NCBI GenBank assembly: GCA_933822405.4
Contig: CAKOGP040000935.1
Span: forward strand, 1 to 36,595
Direction of reading: 5' to 3'
DNA: 36,595 nt
Origin: Cylindrotheca closterium
Lineage: Eukaryota; Bacillariophyta; Bacillariophyceae; Bacillariales; Bacillariaceae
Shown: positions 25,769 to 34,558 of the stretch, in pieces
How the letters are laid out: each line of letters starts with the position of its first letter
Position numbering within the stretch: position 1 is the first letter of the stretch
Translations under genes and position numbers: made by a program
Notes under the pieces: model-generated
What the model was told of the DNA's origin: nothing
Database searches by the model: none
The model's input: only the letters and a program-made list of their open reading frames with translations

Positions 25769-26545
25769 ATGAGTATAGAAAAAATTTTCTTTTTTTGCGA
25801 TGCTCCAGAGTTAGCTCAGCTAAGACTACAAGATCCGTCTACAACTACTATGGAAGGATTATTAGAATTTAACAAACATTTATTATTTGTTATTACAATT
25901 ATAGTAATGCTAGTAGGTTGGCTAGTATTCGCAACAGTTTCTAATTTTGATGAATTTAACTCACAAAAAAGTCATAGTTTTTTTCACTCGAACGCTTTAG
26001 AGATTGTTTGGACTTCTTTACCTGCCCTAACATTATTAAGTTTAGCTTCACCATCATTTACTTTACTTTATTCTATGGATGAAATTTCGACACCAGAAAT
26101 TTCAGTCAAAGTAATTGGTCACCAATGGTTTTGGAGTTATGAAATATCAGATTTTGATACAATGGCAACTTGTATGGACTCTGATAAAACTTTAAAATAC
26201 ACTTGTTATTTATTAACTGAAGAAAGTATTTCTGAGAAAAACTATTTAGGATTTTTCAGATTACTTGAAACTAACAAGCGTGTACTATTGCCATCAAATA
26301 CTCACTTACGGTTATTAGTAACTTCAGTGGATGTATTACATAGCTGGACTATTCCATCTTTTGGGGTTAAAGTAGACGCATGTCCTGGAAGATTAAATCA
26401 AGTAAACGTTTTCTTAAAGCGAATTGGTATGTTCTTTGGACAATGTAGTGAGATTTGTGGGGTTAATCATGGATTTATGCCTATTGCACTTCTAGTAGTA
26501 CCATCAATTCAGTACCACTATTTCGTTGTATCTAAATTATTCTAA
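25769..26545 (+). CDS. cox2: Cytochrome c oxidase subunit II
   Basis: This subunit accepts electrons from cytochrome c through the binuclear CuA centre. The 258-residue protein has two N-terminal transmembrane helices, then GHQWFWSYE (residues 117-125) and the CuA ligands His191, Cys226, Glu228, Cys230, His234 and Met237 within DVLHSW and CSEICGVNHGFMPI. The gene is a single piece, not split between organelle and nucleus. The N-terminal leader is short. The loop at about 130-160 has a modest lineage-specific acidic insertion. Confidence 0.98.
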   Translation: MSIEKIFFFCDAPELAQLRLQDPSTTTMEGLLEFNKHLLFVITIIVMLVGWLVFATVSNFDEFNSQKSHSFFHSNALEIVWTSLPALTLLSLASPSFTLLYSMDEISTPEISVKVIGHQWFWSYEISDFDTMATCMDSDKTLKYTCYLLTEESISEKNYLGFFRLLETNKRVLLPSNTHLRLLVTSVDVLHSWTIPSFGVKVDACPGRLNQVNVFLKRIGMFFGQCSEICGVNHGFMPIALLVVPSIQYHYFVVSKLF

Positions 26546-26566
26546 GCTTTAAATTTAGATGCCAAT

Positions 26567-26640
26567 AAGCCTGTAACTCAGTTGGTTAGAGTGTACGCCT
26601 GATAAGCGTAAAGTCAGTAGTTCAAATCTACTTAGGCTTA
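26567..26640 (+). tRNA. trnI(gau): tRNA-Ile(GAU)
   Basis: Acceptor AAGCCTG/TAGGCTT, D-stem ACTC/GAGT, anticodon arm ACGC-CTGATAA-GCGT and T-arm AGTAG-TTCAAAT-CTACT. Confidence 0.93.
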
Positions 26641-26653
26641 AATATATTTTGTT

Positions 26654-27847
26654 ATGGTTTTAAAGAAAGAATTAGTAAAAGAAATAAAAAATTTCACTGT
26701 GAACTTTGGGCCTCAGCATCCCGCAGCACATGGAGTTTTAAGACTTGTTTTAGAATTAACAGGTGAAGTAGTAGAGCGAGCAGAACCTCATATTGGTCTT
26801 CTTCACCGAGGTACTGAGAAACTTATCGAGTATAAAAATTATTTACAAGCTTTGCCATATTTTGATAGGTTAGACTATGTGTCTATGATGGCACAAGAAC
26901 ATACTTATTGTTTGGCGATTGAAAAGCTATTGAATTGTAGTATACCAAAGCGTGCTCAGTACATCCGAGTTCTATTTGCAGAAATTACAAGAATTTTAAA
27001 CCACCTTCTAGCAGTTGGTTGTCATGCCATGGATGTAGGTGCAATGACACCAATGTTATGGGGTTTCGAAGAACGAGAAAAATTAATGGAATTTTATGAA
27101 AGAGTGTCTGGTGCACGAATGCATGCTGCTTATTTTAGACCAGGAGGTGTTCATACTGATTTACCAAAAGGATTATTAACTGACATTTACCTATTCAAAG
27201 AGCAGTTCAAATTACGGTTACTTGAAATTGAAGAAATGTTAACCGAAAACAGAATCTGGAAGCAACGGCTTGTAGATATTGGTGTCGTTTCATTAGATCA
27301 AGCTCAAAACTGGGGATTTAGTGGAGTTATGCTAAGAGGGTCTGGACTTGAGTGGGATCTACGAAAAAGTCAACCGTATGAAGTTTATGATGAGTTAGAA
27401 TTTGATATTTTAGCAGGTACAAATGGTGATTGTTATGATAGATATTTAATTCGAATTTTTGAGATGAAACAATCAATCAGAATTATCGAGCAATGTTTAG
27501 ATAACATGCCTTTTGGGCCTATAAAGACTTCAGACAATAAAATCACTCCACCGTCACGATTTGATATTAAGCAATCTATGGAATCTTTAATTCACCACTT
27601 TAAGTTTTATACTAGCGGTATCAATATCCCGGCAAATGAAACATACACAGGAACCGAAGCTCCAAAAGGAGAATTTGGTGTTTATCTAGTTTCAAACAAT
27701 TCTAATAAGCCGTATCGATGTAAAATAAAAGCTCCTGGTTTTGCTCATCTACAAGGATTAGATATGATGGCACGAGGTCACATGATTGCTGACGTAGTTA
27801 CTATTATTGGAACTCAAGATATTGTATTTGGAGAAGTTGATCGATAA
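26654..27847 (+). CDS. nad7: NADH dehydrogenase subunit 7 (49 kDa)
   Basis: This peripheral-arm subunit forms much of the quinone-binding cavity near cluster N2. The 397-residue product starts [19 protein letters not shown] and continues with the signature [13 protein letters not shown]. It then has [16 protein letters not shown] and [13 protein letters not shown], and the C-terminal FGEVDR. The length matches bacterial NuoD. It begins 13 bases after trnI(GAU) and is followed by trnQ. There are no introns. Confidence 0.98.
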   Translation: MVLKKELVKEIKNFTVNFGPQHPAAHGVLRLVLELTGEVVERAEPHIGLLHRGTEKLIEYKNYLQALPYFDRLDYVSMMAQEHTYCLAIEKLLNCSIPKRAQYIRVLFAEITRILNHLLAVGCHAMDVGAMTPMLWGFEEREKLMEFYERVSGARMHAAYFRPGGVHTDLPKGLLTDIYLFKEQFKLRLLEIEEMLTENRIWKQRLVDIGVVSLDQAQNWGFSGVMLRGSGLEWDLRKSQPYEVYDELEFDILAGTNGDCYDRYLIRIFEMKQSIRIIEQCLDNMPFGPIKTSDNKITPPSRFDIKQSMESLIHHFKFYTSGINIPANETYTGTEAPKGEFGVYLVSNNSNKPYRCKIKAPGFAHLQGLDMMARGHMIADVVTIIGTQDIVFGEVDR

Positions 27848-27875
27848 AAAATAATCAATTTCAAAAAAATACTTT

Positions 27876-27947
27876 TGGAGTATAGCCAAGTGGCAAGGCA
27901 ATCGTTTTTGGTACGATCATTCAAAGGTTCGAATCCTTTTACTCCAA
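27876..27947 (+). tRNA. trnQ(uug): tRNA-Gln(UUG)
   Basis: Acceptor TGGAGTA/TACTCCA, anticodon arm ATCGT-TTTTGGT-ACGAT and T-arm AAAGG-TTCGAAT-CCTTT. Confidence 0.93.
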
Positions 27948-27969
27948 TATTTTGGTGGTAAGATAAGAT

Positions 27970-28170
27970 ATGAAAACTTTTAAAAATATCAATATAGCAT
28001 CTAATGGAAGTCTTTACTTTTGTTATAATGCTGAATTGTCGGGTTTAAACAAGCCCATTAACTTTCAAAAGCAAGATGAAAAAAATTTCAACTTTAATCA
28101 GAAAAAAGTTAAGAGTAACATTGATTCGAAACAATCTTCTTATTATAAGAAGAGATATTTAAAAAGATAG
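27970..28170 (+). CDS. Small basic ORF, possibly ribosomal protein bL31
   Basis: This 66-residue, Lys/Asn-rich protein sits between trnQ and nad4 on the coding strand. The pattern FKNINIASNGSLYF near the N-terminus, a DEKNF stretch around residue 36 and the basic C-terminus YYKKRYLKR are compatible with mitochondrial bL31. That family has an early -NGS- turn and a basic C-terminal end, and rpl31 is known from brown algal mtDNA. No zinc-binding Cys pairs are present, as expected for the non-zinc type. The match is weak, so the identity is tentative. A real gene is likely given the intergenic economy and a clean ATG-to-TAG frame. Confidence 0.5.
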   Translation: MKTFKNINIASNGSLYFCYNAELSGLNKPINFQKQDEKNFNFNQKKVKSNIDSKQSSYYKKRYLKR

Positions 28171-28203
28171 CTAAGGTTGAACTTTTAGTTAGTCTTAATT
28201 TGT

Positions 28204-29691
28204 ATGAATTTAGCTTCATTATTTTATTATCAAGATATTCTTCTTTATATATCTTTTATTCCGTTAATAGGAATCGCTTTATTAGTTTTTATAAATCCAG
28301 AACAGCAAAAATTAATGAAAATTGTGGCTATTAATTTTTCGTCAATCCCCTTCATTCTTTTTTTATTTGTTTGGGGAGGATTTAAAAAATCTGTAGGAAC
28401 TTTTCAATTTGTTAGTAAATTATTGTGGATTCCTGTTTTAAATCTAAATGTAACACTAGGAATTGATGGGATTTCTCTATTTTTCTTACTTCTAACAACT
28501 TTTTTGATCCCATTGTGTATTCTAATTAGTTGGAATAGTATTGGTTCAAACCTAAAAGGTTATTTGATTTCTTTTTTAATTATCGAATACTTTTTAATAG
28601 GTGTTTTTTGTGTTCTAGACGTGTTAATGTTTTACATTTTATTTGAAAGTATCTTGATCCCTATGTTTCTTGTTATAGGTATTTGGGGATCAAGAGAAAG
28701 AAAGATGTTAGCTTCGTATTATTTCTTTTTGTATACTTTGCTTGGTTCTGTAGTTATGTTGTTGTCAATTCTTTATATCTATGGCCAAGTTGGAACTACG
28801 GATTATGAAATTTTATTAACATTTATGTTTTCAGATTTCGAACAGAAAATTCTTTGGTTTACATTTTTCCTTGCTTTTGCTGCAAAAGTACCAATGGTTC
28901 CTGTTCATTTATGGTTACCAGAAGCTCACGTAGAGGCTCCAACTGCTGGTTCAGTTATTCTAGCTGGAGTGTTGTTAAAATTAGGGACATACGGGTTCAT
29001 TCGATTCTCATTACCTTTATTTCCTCAAGCTTCATTTTATTTTGCCCCACTTGTTTATACTATGTCTTTAATTGGTATCGTTTATGCATCTTTAACTGCT
29101 ATAAGACAAACAGATTTTAAACGAATTATTGCATATACATCTGTTGCACACATGAATGTTGTAATGTTAGGTATTTTTAGTTTTAACAATGTTGGTATAG
29201 AAGGAGCTTTACTGCAAAGTTTGAGTCACGGATTCGTTGCAAGTGCACTTTTCGTAATTATTGGAGTTGTTTATGAACGATATCGAACACGATTAGTTAA
29301 ATATTATGGTGGTCTTGTGCACACAATGCCTTTATATATTTCTGTATTTCTGTTTTTCACAATGGCAAATATCGGTTTTCCCGGAACTAGTGGTTTCATC
29401 GGTGAGTTTTTAATTTTTGCAGGTTCTTTTAAAGTGAATTCTAGTGTAACTGTTTTCGGTGCGACTGGTATGATCTTAGGTGGTTGTTACGCATTGTGGT
29501 TATTCAACAGGATTGCTTACGGTAATCTTAAAAGTCAGTATATCAAAGAAACATTAGATATAAATAAGCGAGAATTTTTCATTTTCGTACCATTGATTTG
29601 TTACACTTTAATACTAGGTTTAACTCCAGACGCATACTTAAGCTCTATTCATATGAGTGTAAATAATTTAATCGAGAACATGTATTTCTAA
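28204..29691 (+). CDS. nad4: NADH dehydrogenase subunit 4
   Basis: This is an antiporter-like proton-pumping subunit of complex I. The 495-residue product has about 14 hydrophobic segments. Motifs include LGIDGISLFFLLLTTFLIPL, LFESILIPMFLVIGIWGSRE (with its conserved Glu), AAKVPMVPVHLWLPEAHVEA, and LLQSLSHGFVASALF with the conserved His. FPGTSGFIGEFLIF follows. The stop TAA is seven bases before rps13, so the two are almost certainly on one mRNA. Confidence 0.98.
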   Translation: MNLASLFYYQDILLYISFIPLIGIALLVFINPEQQKLMKIVAINFSSIPFILFLFVWGGFKKSVGTFQFVSKLLWIPVLNLNVTLGIDGISLFFLLLTTFLIPLCILISWNSIGSNLKGYLISFLIIEYFLIGVFCVLDVLMFYILFESILIPMFLVIGIWGSRERKMLASYYFFLYTLLGSVVMLLSILYIYGQVGTTDYEILLTFMFSDFEQKILWFTFFLAFAAKVPMVPVHLWLPEAHVEAPTAGSVILAGVLLKLGTYGFIRFSLPLFPQASFYFAPLVYTMSLIGIVYASLTAIRQTDFKRIIAYTSVAHMNVVMLGIFSFNNVGIEGALLQSLSHGFVASALFVIIGVVYERYRTRLVKYYGGLVHTMPLYISVFLFFTMANIGFPGTSGFIGEFLIFAGSFKVNSSVTVFGATGMILGGCYALWLFNRIAYGNLKSQYIKETLDINKREFFIFVPLICYTLILGLTPDAYLSSIHMSVNNLIENMYF

Positions 29692-29698
29692 TAATCAA

Positions 29699-30052
29699 AT
29701 GTTGTATTTACTAGAGACTAATTTACCTGAAAACAAATCGGTATTCTTTGCTTTAACATATATTTATGGAATAGGGAACAATACTGCTTTTCGTATTTGT
29801 AAAAAATTGGGATTTTCTACAAATTTAAAAATTAAAGATTTAACGCAAGAGCAAACTTTAGAAATTTTACAAATTATTGATTCTATGAATCTTGTTTTAA
29901 ACAATGAATTAAAGAAACTCAGATCTTTGAGCTTGAAAAACTTAATTCAAATTAAGTCGTATCGAGGCCTGAGACGAGTCCGAGGTCTTCCTGTTAGAGG
30001 ACAACGGACTCACACAAATGCGAAGTCTGCAAGAAAAGGCAGACGATCGTAA
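29699..30052 (+). CDS. rps13: Ribosomal protein uS13
   Basis: uS13 is a small-subunit head protein that contacts the large subunit. The 117-residue product has IYGIGNNTAFRICKKLGF (the helix-hairpin near residue 20) and the C-terminal signature SYRGLRRVRGLPVRGQRTHT with a basic NAKSARKGRRS tail. It lies between nad4 and nad9 with very short spacers. In bacteria it precedes rps11, but here rps11 is elsewhere, at 35365. Confidence 0.97.
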   Translation: MLYLLETNLPENKSVFFALTYIYGIGNNTAFRICKKLGFSTNLKIKDLTQEQTLEILQIIDSMNLVLNNELKKLRSLSLKNLIQIKSYRGLRRVRGLPVRGQRTHTNAKSARKGRRS

Positions 30053-30067
30053 AAATATAACACAAAA

Positions 30068-30640
30068 ATGAATAATTTATTTATTGCTGAAAATCTTAAA
30101 GTTATTACAAAAGTTTTACCTATCTTAAAGGTTCAAATTCACCAAAAAGAAATTAGCCTTATCGTTAAAAATTCTCATTTGATTCCGGTTTTGACCTTTT
30201 TAAAAAATCATATTAAATATCAATTTAAAATTTTAACTTGTATTTCAGGGGTGGATTATCCTGCTAATAAACACCGTTTTAAAGTTGTATACGATCTGTT
30301 AAGTGTTAGATATAACGTTAGAATTCGCGTAAAAGTGCTGACTGATGAATTAACTCCTGTAGAATCGTGTGATAAACTTTTCGCTGCAGCTAGTTGGTAT
30401 GAATCTGAAATCTGGGATATGTTTGGAGTTTTCTTTAGCAATCACACTAATTTAACCCGTTTGCTAACTGATTATGGATTTGAAGGCTATCCGTTGCGAA
30501 AAGATTTTCCTTTAAGCGGATTTGTTGAAGCTAGTTATGATTATACTAGAAAAAGAGTTGTTAATGAGCGTGTAGAGTTAAGCCAAGAATATAGAGCGTT
30601 TAAATTCACTTCACCATGGGAAACTTTAGAATTAAATTAA
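30068..30640 (+). CDS. nad9: NADH dehydrogenase subunit 9 (30 kDa)
   Basis: This hydrophilic subunit of the complex I peripheral arm is next to Nad7. The 190-residue product has the strongly conserved C-terminal block [17 protein letters not shown], then [20 protein letters not shown], and the ending FKFTSPWE. Its length matches the family. It is 15 bases after rps13 and three bases before rps14, so rps13-nad9-rps14 form a tight unit. Confidence 0.98.
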   Translation: MNNLFIAENLKVITKVLPILKVQIHQKEISLIVKNSHLIPVLTFLKNHIKYQFKILTCISGVDYPANKHRFKVVYDLLSVRYNVRIRVKVLTDELTPVESCDKLFAAASWYESEIWDMFGVFFSNHTNLTRLLTDYGFEGYPLRKDFPLSGFVEASYDYTRKRVVNERVELSQEYRAFKFTSPWETLELN

Positions 30641-30643
30641 ACA

Positions 30644-30943
30644 ATGAAAAAACTATTTGCAAAAGATCAAAAAAATAGACAAATTGTCAAAAAACTAGAA
30701 TTGAAAAATTTTATATTAAAACAAATATCGGCAAACTCAAACTTTTCGAGAACAACACAATGGAATGCATTGTCCAAGCTTTCTTCTTTAACAAAAAGGA
30801 AATCAAAGACTGTTCTCTCAAACCGATGTGTAAAAACTATTAATAAGAAAACGTTTCATAAATTTACTAACTTTTCACGAACGGTCTTTTTAAAACTAGT
30901 AAAGTCTGGTCATATTAGCGGTATGAGGAAATCAAGTTGGTAA
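30644..30943 (+). CDS. rps14: Ribosomal protein uS14
   Basis: uS14 is a small-subunit head protein. The 99-residue product matches the zinc-free long form. It has an N-terminal basic helix and a middle LSSLTKRKSKTVLSNRC segment. The C-terminal signature FSRTVFLKLVKSGHISGMRK, ending SSW, matches the family's R-x-x-RE-A--G-IPG--KASW. It starts three bases after the nad9 stop. It is the last plus-strand gene before a strand switch. The next 90 bases are AT-rich and empty as far as I can see. Confidence 0.94.
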   Translation: MKKLFAKDQKNRQIVKKLELKNFILKQISANSNFSRTTQWNALSKLSSLTKRKSKTVLSNRCVKTINKKTFHKFTNFSRTVFLKLVKSGHISGMRKSSW

Positions 30944-31035
30944 ATTTTTTGTCTCACAGTTTAAAAATCTTACATATTTGTTTATGATATGTTTTAAAAA
31001 CGTTTTAGATAATAAAATTGTACACTTATATAAAT

Positions 31036-31347
31036 TTATGGGTATTCCCAAAAGATATATATTAGAATGTAAGTGTGAATAAATAGAAAGCTTACTAGAA
31101 TTTCATGACTAATAGGTGTCAAAGATAAAAAATCATTATAGACAAATGCAATGTACCAAAAAATTAGGGTAGGAATGAATAATAAACAAATATTTGTTCG
31201 TAACGATATTTTTATAGGAGAAACGTGATCATAAAGATAGATAAGATATAACATCAGAAGGCTAAACAAAAAATAGTAAAATTGATCTAATTCCTTAGCC
31301 AAGCTCAGTGAGAAGACGAAAAAGGTCCAAAATAGCAAAAGAATCAT
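31036..31347 (-). CDS. Unknown hydrophobic membrane ORF (103 residues)
   Basis: I do not recognise this protein. It has three to four hydrophobic segments (roughly residues 1-17, 24-41, 51-70 and 82-100), very few charges and many aromatic residues. It starts ATG 31347 and ends TAA 31038-31036, 33 bases downstream of nad11a on the same strand. I checked by eye for atp8, sdh3/sdh4, tatA and nad motifs and found none; in particular it lacks the His and Asp-Tyr heme/quinone pattern of Sdh4. It is likely a real gene given the compactness of the genome. Confidence 0.55.
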   Translation of the reverse strand: MILLLFWTFFVFSLSLAKELDQFYYFLFSLLMLYLIYLYDHVSPIKISLRTNICLLFIPTLIFWYIAFVYNDFLSLTPISHEILVSFLFIHTYILIYIFWEYP

Positions 31348-31380
31348 GTTATTGTTTATGTACTAATATCTTTATATGAC

Positions 31381-32016
31381 CTACAGTGAATTATTATAAG
31401 TAGCTTTGGTTGTCAGGCTTCCAACAGGGCATAAGTCGATAACATTTCCTGATAATTCTGACAATAAGACTTTATTTACATAAGTTCCTATTTCACTTTG
31501 ATTACCTCTACCGAATACACCAAGTTCCTCCACTCCGGCAATCTCTGCACTAAATCGTACACATCGTGTACAATGAATGCATCTTGTCATTACTGTTCTA
31601 ACAATTGGACCTAAGTTCTTATCAGAAACAACTCTTTTGAATTTGTAGAACCGTCTTTTTGTGAAACCAAAAAATAACGATTGATCTTGTAAATCGCACT
31701 CTCCTCCTTGATCACAAATTGGACAATCTAATGGGTGATTCAATAATAAAAACTCCATTACATTTTCTCTCGCTTTTTTTACTAGCCCACTGTTGTGGTA
31801 AATTTCGTGGTTGAATAAACTTGTTCCTGCGCTTACAGCACAAGATACTACGGGTTTGTTTAAATTACCCATTTCTACAATGCAAATCCTACAATTCCCT
31901 GCGATTGATAAATTATTATGATAGCAGTAATGTGGAACTGAAATACCTAAGTTAATTAGATAAGCAAGTAGAGATACTTTGTTTAAATTTGTTGAATTTG
32001 CTTTTGACATGTTCAA
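31381..32016 (-). CDS. nad11a: NADH dehydrogenase subunit 11, N-terminal iron-sulfur part
   Basis: This is the iron-sulfur domain of the 75-kDa subunit of complex I. The 211 residues contain Cys31, Cys42, Cys45 and Cys59 (2Fe-2S, N1b, in [15 protein letters not shown]), then His94, Cys98, Cys101 and Cys107 (N5, in [14 protein letters not shown]), then Cys146, Cys149, Cys152 and Cys196 (N4, in CIHCTRC and DLCPVG). All ligands are present. The protein ends just after CPVGSLTTK, where full-length NuoG continues. The remainder is a separate gene at 16642-18204. The domain seems functional as a separate polypeptide. Confidence 0.96.
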   Translation of the reverse strand: MNMSKANSTNLNKVSLLAYLINLGISVPHYCYHNNLSIAGNCRICIVEMGNLNKPVVSCAVSAGTSLFNHEIYHNSGLVKKARENVMEFLLLNHPLDCPICDQGGECDLQDQSLFFGFTKRRFYKFKRVVSDKNLGPIVRTVMTRCIHCTRCVRFSAEIAGVEELGVFGRGNQSEIGTYVNKVLLSELSGNVIDLCPVGSLTTKATYNNSL

Positions 32017-32045
32017 ATAAATTTGATTGTAAAATGACTTAAAAG

Positions 32046-32119
32046 GGAAATGTAGCTTAATTGGTTAAAGCGCCGACCTGTCACGTCGGAGACTGTGGGT
32101 TCAAGTCCCATCTTTTTCG
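32046..32119 (+). tRNA. trnD(guc): tRNA-Asp(GUC)
   Basis: D-stem GCTT/AAGC, anticodon arm CCGAC-CTGTCAC-GTCGG and T-arm GTGGG-TTCAAGT-CCCAT. The acceptor GGAAATG/CTTTTTC includes one U-U mismatch and a G-U pair. It is a plus-strand gene within a minus-strand block, between nad11a and nad4L. Confidence 0.9.
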
Positions 32120-32121
32120 TT

Positions 32122-32448
32122 TTATATTTTTAAATTTTGATTCTGAATTTTAATTGGGTCTAACGCAATATCATCTCGTTGCTCATAAAATACAGCTAAA
32201 ATAGATAGACCGATCGAAGATTCGGTCGCTGAAAGTACTAAGATAAATAATACGAATATATGACCAACTATATCATCCAGATATAAAGAAAAGGTTATGA
32301 AGCTTAAATTTACTGATAATAACAGAATTTCAAGCGACATAATTGTTTTCAGAATATTTCCTCGGTTTAGGATTAAACCAAGCATTCCGATGTGAAAAAG
32401 CACTATGGCAGTACTTAATAGATAAAAATTTAACTCAATTCCAGCCAT
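32122..32448 (-). CDS. nad4L: NADH dehydrogenase subunit 4L
   Basis: This small three-helix subunit of complex I is a NuoK homologue. The 108-residue product has IMSLEILLLSVNLSFITFS, with the conserved membrane Glu, and FVLFILVLSATESSIGLSIL, with the second conserved Glu. The ATG is at 32448 and the stop at 32124-32122, two bases from trnD, which is on the other strand. It lies downstream of trnK and atp9 on the same strand. Confidence 0.97.
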   Translation of the reverse strand: MAGIELNFYLLSTAIVLFHIGMLGLILNRGNILKTIMSLEILLLSVNLSFITFSLYLDDIVGHIFVLFILVLSATESSIGLSILAVFYEQRDDIALDPIKIQNQNLKI

Positions 32449-32451
32449 GTT

Positions 32452-32524
32452 TGAGTATACTGGGGCTCGAACCCAGGACCTGTGGATTAAAAGTCCAATG
32501 CTCTACCGACTGAGCTATATACTC
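32452..32524 (-). tRNA. trnK(uuu): tRNA-Lys(UUU)
   Basis: Acceptor GAGTATA/TATACTC, D-stem GCTC/GAGC, anticodon arm TTGGA-CTTTTAA-TCCAC and T-arm CTGGG-TTCGAGC-CCCAG. Confidence 0.93.
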
Positions 32525-32542
32525 TGGTTTGATTAATTTCTT

Positions 32543-32773
<231 letters not shown>

Positions 32774-32865
32774 TCACTATAATATGACTTATGTTACTTC
32801 GAACGATCCAAAGCAGCTTTTTTACTTTCTAATTAAAGAATCCCATCAACATTTATCAAAATTTT

Positions 32866-33270
32866 TTAGTCAAATATTTTTGTTTTAATAGGTAATTTCT
32901 TACTACCGGCCTTTAGGGCTTCGATTCCAATATGAGTTGGAACACCACAAACTTCAAACAAAGTAGTTCCACCCCTAACTCGCGCTACCCAGTGTGAAAC
33001 TGCCCCTTTTCCTTTACCCATTCGAGACTCTGTTGGTTTAGCAGTGACAGGTAAGTCTGGAAAGATACAAATCCAAATCTTACCCTTCCTCTTTATTTTT
33101 CTTGCGATAGTTCTTCGTGCAGCTTCAATTTGCCGAGCAGATATTAGACCAGCTACTTCAGCTTTTAGCCCTAATTCACCGAACCTTATTGAATTTGCTT
33201 TAAATTCTAATTTTTTTAGTTTTCCTTTTCTTGTTTTCTTATATTTTGTTTTTCGTGGTTGTAAAAACAT
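32866..33270 (-). CDS. rpl16: Ribosomal protein uL16
   Basis: uL16 sits near the peptidyl-transferase centre and the tRNA elbow. The 134-residue product matches the bacterial 136. Recognisable parts are MFLQPRKTKYKKTRKGK, FGELGLKAEVAGLISARQIE, and the SHWVARVRGGTTLFEVCGV block that matches VxxWVAxVKPGxxxFE. It is the last gene of the rpl2-rps19-rps3-rpl16 run, starting 28 bases after the rps3 stop, as in the bacterial S10 operon (without rpl22). Confidence 0.97.
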   Translation of the reverse strand: MFLQPRKTKYKKTRKGKLKKLEFKANSIRFGELGLKAEVAGLISARQIEAARRTIARKIKRKGKIWICIFPDLPVTAKPTESRMGKGKGAVSHWVARVRGGTTLFEVCGVPTHIGIEALKAGSKKLPIKTKIFD

Positions 33271-33297
33271 TTTTAGTTGCTAAAAATTTGTTTTAAA

Positions 33298-34302
33298 TTA
33301 TCGTCCAACGATCCAAGCTTTTATACCATAACTACCGCTAGAATTATGTATAGTGGTTTGTGAATAATCTAATTCTTCATTGATACTTTGAACAGGAACA
33401 TCGCCAACACTGATGATCTTATGTTTTGCCCGCGGTACCCCGTTTAATCGGCCCTTCACTATAATCTTAACTCCTTTTACTTTTGAGAAGTTTGAATCAA
33501 TCAAAATTGATAAGGCTTGTTTTAAAAAAGAAAAGAAGAGTTTCTGTCGTTTAATTTTTTTCAGTTGCATTGCTATAAATCTAACTAATAAATTTGCAGA
33601 GTTTTTGTTATAAACTACATGAAATAATAGTTCGATTCCCTCCTTTAAAAACGGAGTGTTACGAAACTTTTGAAGCAACGGGAACTTCTTAGTTTGCGAA
33701 AACTTTAAAAAAGTTAAATCTTTATTAACACAACAAAAGTTTATAACAATATTTAATTTATTATTGGTAAATAAGTTTAATACTTTAAATAATTGGTCAA
33801 AAACACTTTTTATTTTTAATTTGTCAGACATCTCAAGTGATTGTTTGACGACCACAGAGTGTGAATTATTTCGTACTAATTTTTGTAAATCGTTATAACG
33901 ATCTAGTTTTAAGTACTTCTTAATTTTATAAAAGTGTGTAGGACTAACTCGTTCACCTGATGGCTCGACGAACGTGTTCAGATGATTATTTACGCTTTGC
34001 ACACGTTTTTTGTCACCTGACTTGTTTACAAATACCAGCTTTTGCGTGTCATTTTTCTTTAAATTAAAATCAGAAGTTATGAAATATGAAACATAAAGGT
34101 TTAATGTTGAATTACTATAATGTTGTTTATGATCATGTAATATGAAACCATGTTTTTCTAAAAACCGTTCGATATAACTTTTTATCTCTAAATCTTTGAA
34201 CGTGTATAGAGGTAGTTCTTGATTTTTTTTTTCAAAAAATTTTGTTTTCCATGTTTTGTTAACACCTAATCTAAGAATATTTGGATTTACTTTTTGACCC
34301 AT
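33298..34302 (-). CDS. rps3: Ribosomal protein uS3
   Basis: uS3 lines the mRNA entry tunnel. The 334-residue protein is enlarged compared with the bacterial 233, as is common for mitochondria. The N-terminus MGQKVNPNILRLGVNKTW is diagnostic. The C-terminal domain is clear in KGVKIIVKGRLNGVPRAKHK, then GDVPVQSI, and the ending GSYGIKAWIVGR. The middle (about residues 80-230) is a divergent Lys/Asn-rich expansion that replaces much of the KH domain. It lies between rps19 and rpl16, 16 bases after the rps19 stop. Confidence 0.96.
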   Translation of the reverse strand: MGQKVNPNILRLGVNKTWKTKFFEKKNQELPLYTFKDLEIKSYIERFLEKHGFILHDHKQHYSNSTLNLYVSYFITSDFNLKKNDTQKLVFVNKSGDKKRVQSVNNHLNTFVEPSGERVSPTHFYKIKKYLKLDRYNDLQKLVRNNSHSVVVKQSLEMSDKLKIKSVFDQLFKVLNLFTNNKLNIVINFCCVNKDLTFLKFSQTKKFPLLQKFRNTPFLKEGIELLFHVVYNKNSANLLVRFIAMQLKKIKRQKLFFSFLKQALSILIDSNFSKVKGVKIIVKGRLNGVPRAKHKIISVGDVPVQSINEELDYSQTTIHNSSGSYGIKAWIVGR

Positions 34303-34318
34303 TTATTTTTCTAACTTT

Positions 34319-34558
34319 TTATTTCTTTTTCTTTTTCTTCTTAAATTCGAATTTTGCTCGAGTTGGGACAAACTCACCTATTTTATGACCGATCATATCA
34401 TCAGTCAACGTTAAAGCAACGAGTTTTTTGCCAGAATGCACATTACACGTCAAACCAATGACATACGATGTAATTTCATAATCTCGCGCTAATAGTGGTA
34501 GCTTAGCAGTAACATCTATTTTTTTTGTAAAAGGTCCTTTCCATTTAGATCTTTTCAT
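34319..34558 (-). CDS. rps19: Ribosomal protein uS19
   Basis: uS19 is a small-subunit head protein. The 79-residue product starts [15 protein letters not shown] and has the conserved [20 protein letters not shown] near the C-terminus, followed by a poly-Lys tail. The start ATG (34558) directly abuts the rpl2 stop (34559), with no spacer. The order rpl2-rps19 is as in the bacterial S10 operon. Confidence 0.97.
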   Translation of the reverse strand: MKRSKWKGPFTKKIDVTAKLPLLARDYEITSYVIGLTCNVHSGKKLVALTLTDDMIGHKIGEFVPTRAKFEFKKKKKKK

